Assembly (NCBI GenBank): GCA_002399815.1
Contig: DHEJ01000036.1
Location: forward strand, 38,653-102,652
Direction: 5' to 3'
DNA: 64,000 bases
From: Acholeplasmataceae bacterium UBA4853
Lineage (GTDB): Bacteria; Bacillota_I; Bacilli_A; Acholeplasmatales; Acholeplasmataceae
Below are positions 26,600-35,233 of this stretch, piece after piece. A model generated the notes under the pieces. It ran no database searches. It saw only the letters and a program-made list of their open reading frames with translations, and had not been told where the DNA came from. A program made the translations under genes and the position numbers. The first letter of the stretch is position 1, and each line of letters begins with the position of its first letter.

Positions 26600-27903
26600 A
26601 TAGAGAAAAAGTCTTAGAAGTTAAAGGGCTAGAACAACACTTTAAAGTGGGTTCAGGACTTAATAAAATGGTCGTTAAGGCTGTTGACGGGATTAGTTTT
26701 GATATCTATAAAGGTGAAGTATTTGGTCTTGTAGGTGAATCAGGCTGTGGTAAAACTACGACTGGTCGTACAATCGTTAAATTATATGATGCTACGAATG
26801 GTGAAATCTTATTTAAAGGTCAACGTATTGGTGGTGGTGTAGGTACTTATGTTAAGCGCATTAAAGAAGCTAAAGCAGAAGCTAAGGCAGAAATCGATGC
26901 ATTAAAGAGCGATACTACTATGGATAATAAAGATAAAATAGCACAAATTAAAAAAGATTTAAGTTTATTAGTTAAAGCTCAAAAACAAGAAATTAAAAGA
27001 ATGAAAAAGGACAATGCTTTCAAAGGTGAATTAATAAACACCATGAAGAAAGTACAAATGATTTTTCAAGATCCAATTTCATCCTTAAATCCACGTATGA
27101 CAGTTAAAGAAATTATCGCTGAGGGTTTACGTATTGGTGGTTTAAGGGATTCTAAAGTTATTGATGAAAAAGTATTTGAAATTTTAAAAGTTGTTGGTCT
27201 TGTTCCAGAACACGCATTCCGTTATCCACATGAGTTCTCAGGTGGACAACGTCAACGTATTGGTATTGCCAGAGCGTTAATTGTTGAACCTGAATTATTA
27301 ATTGCAGACGAACCAATTAGTGCACTTGACGTATCTATTCAAGCTCAAGTCATTAACTTACTAAAGGATCTACAAAGTACTTTAAACTTAACTATTTTAT
27401 TCATTGCTCACGACTTATCAGTTGTTAAATACTTTAGTGATCGTATCGCGGTTATGCACTTTGGTAAAATTGTTGAATTAGCTTCATCAGAAGATTTATT
27501 CAATAATCCATTGCATCCATATACTAAATCACTTTTATCAGCAATTCCATTCCCGAACCCAATTTATGAAAAGACACGTAAGAGATTCTCTTATGATGCA
27601 TCAGTTCATAACTACAGTGAAACAAATCAACCATTGCTAGTCGATGTTGGTGGTAATCACTTTGTATACGGTTCACCAGATGAAATTGCAAACTATAAAA
27701 AAGAAGTTGTAGAACCATCTAAAGCTAAAACTAGCTCAATACCTGTTGATGTAGTAGCTAAAGCTGAAACTAAAGAAAAAGTAGTTGCTAAAAAAACAGC
27801 TACTAAGAAACCGGCAGCAGCAAAAGCACCAGCTAAAAAAGCTGATGCAACAACAAAAAAAGCACCCGCTAAAAAGCCAGTTGCTAAAAAAGTAACTAAA
27901 TAA
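26596..27903 (+). CDS. oppF: Oligopeptide ABC transporter ATP-binding protein OppF with charged insertion and Lys/Ala tail
   Basis: A 435-residue ATPase with Walker A (GESGCGKTT), Q-loop (IFQDPISSLNPRM), signature (FSGGQRQRIGIARAL), Walker B (LLIADEPISALD) and switch His (FIAHDLSVVKYF). Between Walker A and the Q-loop is an insertion of about 70 mostly Lys/Glu/Ala residues (about 80-150) that looks like a coiled coil. The last 60 residues are a Lys/Ala/Pro-rich tail resembling histone H1-like proteins (repeated KKPA, KAPAKK). It ends the opp operon, and an insertion sequence follows its stop. Confidence 0.92.
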   Translation: MNREKVLEVKGLEQHFKVGSGLNKMVVKAVDGISFDIYKGEVFGLVGESGCGKTTTGRTIVKLYDATNGEILFKGQRIGGGVGTYVKRIKEAKAEAKAEIDALKSDTTMDNKDKIAQIKKDLSLLVKAQKQEIKRMKKDNAFKGELINTMKKVQMIFQDPISSLNPRMTVKEIIAEGLRIGGLRDSKVIDEKVFEILKVVGLVPEHAFRYPHEFSGGQRQRIGIARALIVEPELLIADEPISALDVSIQAQVINLLKDLQSTLNLTILFIAHDLSVVKYFSDRIAVMHFGKIVELASSEDLFNNPLHPYTKSLLSAIPFPNPIYEKTRKRFSYDASVHNYSETNQPLLVDVGGNHFVYGSPDEIANYKKEVVEPSKAKTSSIPVDVVAKAETKEKVVAKKTATKKPAAAKAPAKKADATTKKAPAKKPVAKKVTK

Positions 27904-27907
27904 AACT

Positions 27908-27916
27908 TTTTAAAAA
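27908..27916. repeat. Target-site duplication, left copy
   Basis: TTTTAAAAA directly before the insertion sequence is identical to 29453-29461 after it. The family usually makes 8-bp duplications, and the AT-rich sequence blurs the exact edge by one base. Confidence 0.55.
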
Positions 27917-27941
27917 GGTCCTATAACTAATATGGAGGTAC
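27917..27941 (+). repeat. Left terminal inverted repeat of the IS
   Basis: GGTCCTATAAC followed by TAATATGGAGGTAC matches the reverse complement of 29429-29452, sharing GGT, TATAAC and TGGAGGT with a few mismatches and one gap. Confidence 0.65.
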
Positions 27942-28010
27942 ACCACACCTAAAACAGATGTGGAGGTATTTCCATTTTTGTTTGCTGTAACGTTATACTT
28001 ATTATTATTT

Positions 28011-29303
28011 TTAGTTTTTAAGTGGTGTATCTTTATTAATAGAATACATAATTTTATTGCGTAATCTTCTGAAGTTTCTAATACCATTAGAAGCTTTAAT
28101 AATTGTCTTTATTTTAGAGTTTGTAGATTCAATCGGTCCATTAGATGTACGCCTACCTTTAGAGATAATAAATGAGTTTTTAATCACCACTTTCCAGTTT
28201 TTAAGCATTCGACCGAAATCTCTAAACTCTTTAATGGGGTTGGACCTAAACTCATCAATCAACTCATCTAATGCTTCATCACACGTATCATAATAGGCAG
28301 TTAAATTAAAGTAGCGATACTTTTCTTTCAACTTGAAACTCATCGCTAATGTATCATCAATATCTAGTAAGTAACGAAGGATGGTTTGCTTATCCCAGTA
28401 GGTGTTAAGCTTTGCTATAAAGACGGGTTTAAAATCTCTTAGTCGATCTAAATCAACTTTAAAGAAGTAATGAAACTTCTTTAACATTTAGTAATACATG
28501 TCGTTGTTAATTAATTTACTACGCTCTAATTTAAACCGGTTCATAGTATCAATCCGAACTCTATCCATTGCTCGGTTTAGGTTTGCTATTACGTGGAATG
28601 AATCCACAGCGATTAAAGCTTTAGGAAATGCTTTTTCTAATACATCTTTATAACTTTCCCACCTATCGATGATGACGACGTTTACGCGGTCTTTTTCATC
28701 GATAGGTATGTGTAAGAAGTACTGATTTAAATAGTTCTTATGTCTAGTTGGTATGACGTCTATAATCTGTTTAGAGTCAAAATCATACAACACACAGGCA
28801 TAAGGTGATTTTCTCTTTTTACTAATGAATACTTCATCCATACAGAGTATTCTTCCAAGTTTTAGACGTCGTGCATCGACTGCTTGATCAAATAATCTTA
28901 TCACCGATTGACTGGATAGATAGTACTGTGTTGCGATATCATTAAAAGTTCTTTGGGGTGTTTTTAAATCCTGTAATATTGCGTGTTTTGTCAGTCTGGA
29001 AATATTTTTATGTTTATCGCCAAATGGATTAATTTCTGACTGGTATTTACCACATGTGGGGCATTTATATCGCCTAGATTGGTACTGGATATTATAGGCT
29101 TCAAAACTTGTAATGCCGTAGTGGATTTGTTTTAATCTATAACTATGGAACTTCATTTGATCCTGACATATTAAACATTGAAGTTGTTCTTTTTTAAATT
29201 TAATATCAATAACCAATTTATGATCTATTCTATAAGTTTCTAAATGTTCAATTCGATTTTTTATTGAATCTAGAAATAATAGTTGTATAATATTACTATG
29301 CAT
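28011..29303 (-). pseudogene. ISL3-type transposase broken by one stop codon
   Basis: Two open stretches, 28488-29303 (271 residues) and 28011-28487 (158 residues), lie in the same frame and are separated only by the TAA at 28488-28490. Joined, they make an ISL3 transposase of about 430 residues. It has an N-terminal zinc finger (CLICQ and CPTCG), catalytic Asp in CMDEVF, a second Asp in IAVDSFHVIANLN and the Glu in NGPIESTNSKIK followed by NFRRLRNKI. The second part starts with ATG but lacks two of the catalytic residues, so the enzyme should be dead unless the stop is read through. Confidence 0.85.
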
Positions 29304-29389
29304 GGAGCCTCCTTATAATGTATGTTACAGCCAACTATAATTATAAGACAGCTCCTTTTATTTTTTAATATAAAATACCCCTATAAAAA

Positions 29390-29411
29390 ATATGGAGGTA
29401 GACCTCCATAT
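29390..29411. repeat. Palindrome inside the right end of the IS
   Basis: ATATGGAGGT and ACCTCCATAT form a perfect 10-bp inverted repeat around AG. It shares TGGAGGT with both terminal repeats and may be a transposase or host factor site. Confidence 0.5.
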
Positions 29412-29428
29412 ATGTTATTGGGTATCTT

Positions 29429-29452
29429 GAACCTCCAAATATGTTATATACC
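29429..29452 (-). repeat. Right terminal inverted repeat of the IS
   Basis: Read on the minus strand it begins GGTATATAAC and continues to TTTGGAGGTTC, matching the left end at 27917-27941. Confidence 0.65.
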
Positions 29453-29461
29453 TTTTAAAAA
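29453..29461. repeat. Target-site duplication, right copy
   Basis: TTTTAAAAA, identical to 27908-27916 on the other side of the IS. Confidence 0.55.
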
Positions 29462-29488
29462 GAGAGTTTCCTTAGGGAACTCTCTTTT
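29457..29488. terminator. Bidirectional terminator, probably that of the opp operon
   Basis: A 13-bp stem (29457-29471 with 29476-29488, one bulged T) with a TTAG loop is followed by T residues on the plus strand and by A residues upstream. It lies right after the IS and 13 nt before the stop of the minus-strand membrane protein gene. Without the IS it would directly follow oppF. Confidence 0.75.
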
Positions 29489-29500
29489 ATCTTTAACTAG

Positions 29501-30223
29501 TTATTTATGTAATAAATCAATTAAATGTTTAGATGCAAAATCATAATATGGAGTTGGTGGATTTGTTGTACTGTGAACAAAGTAAGCAACATGATCATCC
29601 AAAAAGTGGTAAACATTAATTAAAACAATGTTTTGTTTGTGGTTTCTAGCAAATAATACCATGTTTGTAGATTTAGCAAGTTCTTGTGTAAACTTCTTAT
29701 CTGATTTAAACTGGTAAATAATTCTTTGACTATATTTTGCATTTTTGTATAGATGCATTTCTAATTTGTTAATCGATTTTTCAATGATTTCATTTTCAAA
29801 ACTTAGTGAATTATCAGCAATAGCAACCACAATATAAAGCGTTTTAAATGCACGTTTGTTATTTGGTCCATTATCTATCTTATAGTAAATGCTGTAACCA
29901 CCATAAGACTTATATAACTGGTATTTTTCTTTTTTTAACATCTCAAACCATGCTTGAGATAATATGATCTGGTTTGTTTCTACTGCAGGTGCTAGATTTT
30001 CAAATAATGCACTATGTCTATATAAGAAATTATAGTAATCAAACTTAGATTTTAAGACTAAACTTAAGATTAAACCAATAAGTAATACGACAAATAAAAT
30101 CGGCATTAACACATTAAATTCAATTGGTAAAAATAGTAAAAACACTAAGAGTGCAAAGGTGATAACGACCTCAATTAAGATCCAAATTAAAAACTTTTTT
30201 TGTAATTTATTATATGTATTCAT
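29501..30223 (-). CDS. Membrane protein of unknown function
   Basis: A 240-residue protein with two membrane spans near the N-terminus (about 12-32 and 38-58) and a cytosolic or outer domain of about 180 residues. That domain (from FDYYNFLYRH) has alternating beta-like and charged segments and no motif I can assign. AGAGGAAATG precedes the start on the minus strand. It is convergent with the displaced opp terminator and divergent from sufC. Confidence 0.65.
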   Translation of the reverse strand: MNTYNKLQKKFLIWILIEVVITFALLVFLLFLPIEFNVLMPILFVVLLIGLILSLVLKSKFDYYNFLYRHSALFENLAPAVETNQIILSQAWFEMLKKEKYQLYKSYGGYSIYYKIDNGPNNKRAFKTLYIVVAIADNSLSFENEIIEKSINKLEMHLYKNAKYSQRIIYQFKSDKKFTQELAKSTNMVLFARNHKQNIVLINVYHFLDDHVAYFVHSTTNPPTPYYDFASKHLIDLLHK

Positions 30224-30427
30224 ATCATCATTTCCTCTAGTGATATTCTATCATATTAACGTCCTAAATCGTAAATATAGAGGTAAGTTTCATGGGTTTT
30301 TACCACAATTAGTTTAAATTATGTATTTTATACATCATATTATAAATAGAAATGTAGTAGCAATATTAGAATCTTTAAAATAACTTAAATATAAAACCTA
30401 TGTTTAGATATCTAAGGCATTTAATGT

Positions 30428-30433
30428 TATAAT
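30428..30433 (+). promoter_or_regulatory. -10 element of the suf operon
   Basis: A perfect TATAAT lies 37 nt before sufC. Upstream boxes at 16-19 nt are weak (TTTAGA at 30403-30408). Confidence 0.4.
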
Positions 30434-30470
30434 AATTTAGGTAAATATTAATTTGTAGAAGGAGAATATA

Positions 30471-31238
30471 ATGTCAACATTAACAATCAATGATTTACAC
30501 GTATGCATTGAAGACAAAGAAATCTTGAAAGGTGTTAACTTAACTGTAAAAACAGGTGAAGTACACGCAATCATGGGTCCAAACGGTACTGGTAAATCCA
30601 CATTAGCTTCAGCATTAATGGGCCACCCAAAATATGAGGTAACAAAAGGTCGTGCAATGTTAGACGATGATAACTTACTTGAACTTGAAGTTGATGAACG
30701 TGCACGTGCAGGTCTTTTTTTAGCTATGCAATACCCTCAAGAAGTCAGTGGTGTAACAAACTCGGATTTTATGCGTTCAGCATTAAAAGCTGTAACGGGT
30801 AAGGATGTACCATTAATTAAATTTATTATGGACTATGAACAAAATGCTAATGAACTTAAGATGCGTGAGGATCTTCCACACAGATACTTAAACGAAGGTT
30901 TTTCAGGTGGTGAAAGAAAACGTAATGAAATACTCCAACTTAAAACATTAAAGCCTAAAATCGCTATTTTAGATGAAATTGACTCAGGTTTAGATATTGA
31001 CGCATTACGTATTGTTGGTGAAAATGTTAATCAAATGATTTCACCAGATTTTGGTTGTATATTAATTACCCATTATCAAAGAATTTTAGATTATATTAAA
31101 CCAACCCATGTACATATTATGATTGATGGTAAGATAGTTTTAACAGGTGGTAGTGACTTAATAGAAAAGATTGATCAATCAGGTTATGAATGGGTTAAAG
31201 AAGAACTTGGTATTGATTTTGAAGTTGGTAAAGAATAA
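30471..31238 (+). CDS. sufC: Fe-S cluster assembly ATPase SufC
   Basis: A 255-residue ABC-type ATPase that drives the SufBCD scaffold. It has Walker A (GPNGTGKST), Q-loop region (LAMQYPQEVSGV), the SufC-typical signature EGFSGGERKRNEILQL, Walker B (KIAILDEIDSGLD) and the switch His (ILITHYQRIL). GAAGGAGA lies before the ATG. It is the first gene of sufCDSUB, the usual Gram-positive order. Confidence 0.96.
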   Translation: MSTLTINDLHVCIEDKEILKGVNLTVKTGEVHAIMGPNGTGKSTLASALMGHPKYEVTKGRAMLDDDNLLELEVDERARAGLFLAMQYPQEVSGVTNSDFMRSALKAVTGKDVPLIKFIMDYEQNANELKMREDLPHRYLNEGFSGGERKRNEILQLKTLKPKIAILDEIDSGLDIDALRIVGENVNQMISPDFGCILITHYQRILDYIKPTHVHIMIDGKIVLTGGSDLIEKIDQSGYEWVKEELGIDFEVGKE

Positions 31239-31240
31239 TT

Positions 31241-32113
31241 ATGAGTATTATCAATTTAACAAATGTAGCCAACCAAGCACTACCAAGTGGTGTTACATTT
31301 AGTGACAATACATTAAAATTATTAAAAAAATCAGTTTTTAAAGACACTTTAACAATCAAACTTAACCATAGAGAACTAACGACTTTAAATATCGTTGTTG
31401 AACCAAGTGTCGAAGCTAAACTTATTTTAGAACTTAATGACACTGATTCAAGTGATGTAACTTATGATATAGACATGAAACTTATGGAAAATTCACAAGT
31501 AAAGTTTCTACTTATTTCAGAAGTTCAATCAAACAATGCTAAGTTAAATTTTAAATCATCAAGTTTAGCAGACTCTAATATGGAGTTTATTGGTGGTTTT
31601 GTTAACAATGTGATGGATGCTAAACTATTTTTAGATCTTGATGGTAAAGGTGCTAATTTAAGGGTAAGAACAATTACAGTATCTAGTACAGATCATAGTC
31701 AAAAACTAGATATTCATATGACACATTATGCACCATTTAGTTCAGCAGAAATGACCAACGTAGGTATAGCTGGTCAAAATGGTATTATTAAAATCAATGG
31801 TGTTGGACAAATTGAACAAGGTATGAATGGTTCATCAGCATTCCAAACACTTAAAGGTATTATTACAAATGATAAAGCCCAAATCGATGTGAACCCAATA
31901 TTAATTATTGATGAACATGATGTGAAGGCTGGACATGCCGCTACAGTTGGTAAAATGGAAGATGAAGTTATCTTTTATTTAAGAAGTAGAGGTATTACAT
32001 TAGAAGATGCGCAAAGATTAATTATTAATGGTTATCTACAACCAATTATTGATGAAATTGATGATGAACTCATCAAAGAAAATGTAGCAAAAATCGTAAA
32101 CGAAAGAATATAG
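31241..32113 (+). CDS. sufD: Fe-S cluster assembly protein SufD, short form
   Basis: A 290-residue scaffold partner of SufB and SufC. The beta-helix core and the C-terminus are present, with KAGHAATVGKMEDEVIFYLRSR shown here in parts: HDVKAGHAATVG, conserved in SufD, and YLRSRGITLEDAQRLIING. It is about 140 residues shorter than the 430-residue Bacillus protein and lacks most of the N-terminal helical domain. The start is 2 nt after the sufC stop. Confidence 0.9.
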   Translation: MSIINLTNVANQALPSGVTFSDNTLKLLKKSVFKDTLTIKLNHRELTTLNIVVEPSVEAKLILELNDTDSSDVTYDIDMKLMENSQVKFLLISEVQSNNAKLNFKSSSLADSNMEFIGGFVNNVMDAKLFLDLDGKGANLRVRTITVSSTDHSQKLDIHMTHYAPFSSAEMTNVGIAGQNGIIKINGVGQIEQGMNGSSAFQTLKGIITNDKAQIDVNPILIIDEHDVKAGHAATVGKMEDEVIFYLRSRGITLEDAQRLIINGYLQPIIDEIDDELIKENVAKIVNERI

Positions 32114-32117
32114 ATAA

Positions 32118-33329
32118 ATGATTGATGTAAAGAAGATAAGAGCACAATTTCCAGTTTATTCAAAATATCCGGATACAAGGTTTTTTGACTCTGCAGCAAG
32201 TGCTTTTAAACACCAATCAGTAATAGACGCTATGATGGATTATTTATCCTTTAATGGAACCAATGTTCACCGTGGTGTATATCAACTTGCAGCAGAATCA
32301 ACTGAAAAGTATGAACATGCAAGAATAGATGTTGCAAACTTTATAAATGCCAATACAGATGAAGTTATTTTCACAAAATCAACTACACACGCCATGAATA
32401 TGCTTGCACATAGTTTAGAAGATCAGATAAGTTTTAATGATGAAATCATTATATCTGAATTAGAGCATCACTCAAATTTATTACCTTGGGAAAGATTAGC
32501 TAAAACTAAAGGTGCACATTTAAAATTTATTCCTTTAGAAAATGGAAAAATCACTTTAAAGCATTTTAAAAAGGTATTATCACCTAAGACAAAACTGGTG
32601 ATTACACATACCGTGTCAAATGTATTAGGATATCAAACACCACTTATAGATATGATTAAATTAAGTCATATGGTAAATGCGGTAGTTATTGTTGATGCTG
32701 CCCAAAGCATTAGTCATCAAAAACTTGATGTTAAGGCATTAGATGTCGATTATGTAGCATTTAGTGGTCATAAAATGTATGGTCCTAATGGGATTGGTGT
32801 TTTATATGGTAAAAAGATGTTATTAGATCATTTATCACCATCTGAATTTGGGGGAGAAATGGTTGATAAAGTACTTTTATCTGGTCCAACATATAAAGAA
32901 GCGCCTTATAAATTTGAAGCAGGTACACCAGCAATTGCTGAGGCAATTGGATTAAGTGGAGCAATTTCATTTTTAAATGAAGTAGGGTTAGAAAATATTT
33001 ATAAACATGAAAAGAAATTAAGAAAATATGTCTATGAAGCATTAAAGGATGAAATGGGTATCACTATCTTTAATAAAGATAATAATACAACCTTATTTAC
33101 CTTTAATATTGATGGCGTTCACCCGCATGATACTGCAAGTTTCTTAGATCAAAAAGAAGTCTGTGTCAGAGCTGGACATCATTGTAACCAATTAACGATG
33201 AAGTACTTAAACCAAGATTCAACGGTTAGAGTATCGTTTGGACCTTATAATACGTTAGATGATTGTAATGTATTAATTGAAAGCATTAAAGAAACCAGAG
33301 ATTTTTTTGTTTCATTGAAAGGACTTTAA
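32118..33329 (+). CDS. sufS: Cysteine desulfurase SufS
   Basis: A 403-residue PLP enzyme that takes sulfur from cysteine for Fe-S assembly. The PLP lysine is Lys219 in FSGHKMYGPNGIG, and the catalytic cysteine is Cys356 in RAGHHCNQ. The N-terminal FDSAASAFKHQSVIDAM and the DAAQSISHQ segments fit group II desulfurases. The next gene encodes its partner SufU. The spacing to both neighbours is below 5 nt. Confidence 0.96.
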   Translation: MIDVKKIRAQFPVYSKYPDTRFFDSAASAFKHQSVIDAMMDYLSFNGTNVHRGVYQLAAESTEKYEHARIDVANFINANTDEVIFTKSTTHAMNMLAHSLEDQISFNDEIIISELEHHSNLLPWERLAKTKGAHLKFIPLENGKITLKHFKKVLSPKTKLVITHTVSNVLGYQTPLIDMIKLSHMVNAVVIVDAAQSISHQKLDVKALDVDYVAFSGHKMYGPNGIGVLYGKKMLLDHLSPSEFGGEMVDKVLLSGPTYKEAPYKFEAGTPAIAEAIGLSGAISFLNEVGLENIYKHEKKLRKYVYEALKDEMGITIFNKDNNTTLFTFNIDGVHPHDTASFLDQKEVCVRAGHHCNQLTMKYLNQDSTVRVSFGPYNTLDDCNVLIESIKETRDFFVSLKGL

Positions 33330-33330
33330 A

Positions 33331-33768
33331 ATGGATATAAAGACACTTTACCGAGAAGTTATTATGGATCATTATAAACATCCATTAAATAAAGGATTAG
33401 TTAATCATCCATCTTATATGACCATTCATTTGAATAACCCATCTTGTGGGGACGATATGGTTGTCCAATTATTGATTGAAGATGGGTTAATTAAAGATAT
33501 TAAGCAGCAAGGGACTGGATGTTCGATTTGTTGTTCATCAGCAAGTATTGCCTCAGAAACACTTAAAGGAAAAAGTGTAGTTGATGCACTTGAAATTATT
33601 AATGAATTTTATGAACTGATTAAAGGTAGTACATTTAATGAAAATATTTTAACAGGTGATATCTTAGCATATCAAGGTGTGCACCAATTTCCAGCAAGAA
33701 TCAAATGTGCAACACTTGCATGGAAAGCATATGAAAAAGGATTAATGCCTTTGAAAGGAGATCAATAA
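33331..33768 (+). CDS. sufU: Sulfur-transfer protein SufU
   Basis: A 145-residue zinc protein that accepts sulfur from SufS. Expected ligands are Cys39 and Asp41 (NPSCGDD), Cys64 (GTGCSICC) and Cys126 (RIKCATLAW). Two extra cysteines, Cys67 and Cys68, follow Cys64, where many homologues have Ser/Ala. The insertion that separates SufU from IscU is present. Its TAA overlaps the sufB ATG by one base. Confidence 0.94.
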   Translation: MDIKTLYREVIMDHYKHPLNKGLVNHPSYMTIHLNNPSCGDDMVVQLLIEDGLIKDIKQQGTGCSICCSSASIASETLKGKSVVDALEIINEFYELIKGSTFNENILTGDILAYQGVHQFPARIKCATLAWKAYEKGLMPLKGDQ

Positions 33769-35177
33769 TGGATGATACAAAAAAGAAGATAGATGATATT
33801 GTTGGTGATTATCAATTTGGATTTATCACAGACTCAAAACCAATATTAGATACCGGTAAAGGTATTAATGAAGATATTGTAAAACAAATTTCAGATATTA
33901 AAAATGAACCTGAATGGATGAAGGCATATAGATTAAGATCGTATAAGAATTTTATTAAGATTCCTAATCCAGATTGGGGTCCTGATTTAAGTTTTATTAA
34001 TTTTGATGAATTTACTTATTTTATTAGATCTACAGAACGTGCCATGAATACATGGGATGAAGTTCCTGAAACAATCAAAAATACATTTGAAAAATTAGGT
34101 ATTCCTCAAGCAGAAAGAAATTATTTGGCGGGTGTATCTACTCAGTTTGAATCTGAGGTTGTATATCATAATACACAAAAAGAATTAGAAGCATTAGGTG
34201 TTATTTATGTAGATACAGATACAGCTTTAAGAGAGTATCCTGATTTAGTTAAAGAATACTTTGGTACAGTTATTCCAATGAATGATAATAAGTATGCTGC
34301 ACTCAATAGTGCAGTATGGAGTGGTGGCTCATTTATTTATGTACCTAAAGGTGTTAGAGTGACCAAACCGTTACAATCATATTTTAGAATCAATTCAGAC
34401 CAAATGGGGCAGTTTGAGCGTACTTTAATCATTGTTGATGAAGGTGCATATGTTAACTATGTTGAAGGCTGTACAGCTCCAATTTATCAAAAAGATTCAT
34501 TGCATGTTGCTATTGTTGAAATCGTTGTTAAAAAAGATGCAACATGCCGTTATACAACAATTCAAAATTGGAGTAATAACGTTATTAACTTAGTAACTAA
34601 AAGAGCACATGTCTATGAAAACGGACATATGGAATGGATTGATGGGAACATTGGTTCAAATGTAAATATGAAGTATCCATCGTGTATTCTACTTGGTGAA
34701 CATGCTAAAGGTACGACAATTTCGATTGCATTCGCCGGAAAAGGTCAATGGCAGGATGCAGGCGCTAGAATGATTCATGTTGCCCCAAATACGACCTCAT
34801 CGATTGTTTCTAAATCCATTTCACGTGGTGGTGGGAAAGTAAATTATCGTGGTAAAGTATCATTTGGTAAAAATGCGCATGGTAGTAAGTCGAATATTGA
34901 ATGTGATACGATCATTTTAGACGGTGAATCCACATCGGATACAATTCCAGTGAATGTGATTAAAAATTCTGATGTATTTTTACAACATGAAGCAACTGTT
35001 TCAAAAATTTCTGAAGAACAACTATTTTATTTAATGAGTAGAGGTTTAACTAAAGAAGAAGCAACAGAAATGATTGTTATGGGGTTCATCGAACCTTTTG
35101 CAAAAGAGTTACCAATGGAATATGCCGTTGAGTTAAATCAATTGATTAAGTTAGAGATGGAAGGGTCCATCGGATAA
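33768..35177 (+). CDS. sufB: Fe-S cluster scaffold SufB
   Basis: A 469-residue scaffold protein of the SufBCD complex. Conserved segments include WSGGSFIYVPKGV, VEGCTAPIYQKDSLHVA, VNMKYPSCILLGE and the C-terminal HEATVSKISEEQLFYLMSRG, all in the usual order. The length matches the family (about 465). AAAGGAG in the end of sufU serves as ribosome binding site. A strong terminator follows. Confidence 0.96.
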   Translation: MDDTKKKIDDIVGDYQFGFITDSKPILDTGKGINEDIVKQISDIKNEPEWMKAYRLRSYKNFIKIPNPDWGPDLSFINFDEFTYFIRSTERAMNTWDEVPETIKNTFEKLGIPQAERNYLAGVSTQFESEVVYHNTQKELEALGVIYVDTDTALREYPDLVKEYFGTVIPMNDNKYAALNSAVWSGGSFIYVPKGVRVTKPLQSYFRINSDQMGQFERTLIIVDEGAYVNYVEGCTAPIYQKDSLHVAIVEIVVKKDATCRYTTIQNWSNNVINLVTKRAHVYENGHMEWIDGNIGSNVNMKYPSCILLGEHAKGTTISIAFAGKGQWQDAGARMIHVAPNTTSSIVSKSISRGGGKVNYRGKVSFGKNAHGSKSNIECDTIILDGESTSDTIPVNVIKNSDVFLQHEATVSKISEEQLFYLMSRGLTKEEATEMIVMGFIEPFAKELPMEYAVELNQLIKLEMEGSIG

Positions 35178-35182
35178 TAAAT

Positions 35183-35228
35183 AAAGAACAGAATTAATGC
35201 ATCAACATGCATATAATTCTGTTCTTTT
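35183..35228 (+). terminator. Terminator of the suf operon
   Basis: AAAGAACAGAATTA pairs perfectly with TAATTCTGTTCTTT, with an inner ATGCAT pair, and is followed by T residues. It may also end the convergent minus-strand gene. Confidence 0.85.
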
Positions 35229-35233
35229 TCTTT

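Larger units (their letters stand above)
27917..29452 (-). mobile_element. ISL3-family-like insertion sequence, inactive
   Basis: A 1.54-kb element with imperfect terminal inverted repeats of about 24 bp, flanked by a 9-bp repeat (TTTTAAAAA), and one transposase gene on the minus strand. The gene is broken by an in-frame TAA. The motif TATGGAGGT recurs near both ends, and a 22-bp palindrome (29390-29411) lies inside the right end. The element sits between the oppF stop and the hairpin that was probably the opp terminator. Confidence 0.8.

Noticed and set aside
27717..27900. Lys/Ala tail of OppF as a frameshift artefact
   Set aside because: The frame is continuous from the ATPase domain and the tail has an ordered KKPA-type repeat and normal stop.
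28057..28293. 78-codon plus-strand ORF in the IS
   Set aside because: It is antisense to the transposase coding frame, whose family motifs are clear.
27931..29440. Repeated TATGGAGGT units as a CRISPR-like array
   Set aside because: The copies cluster at the IS ends, differ in spacing and orientation, and fit terminal repeat structure instead.
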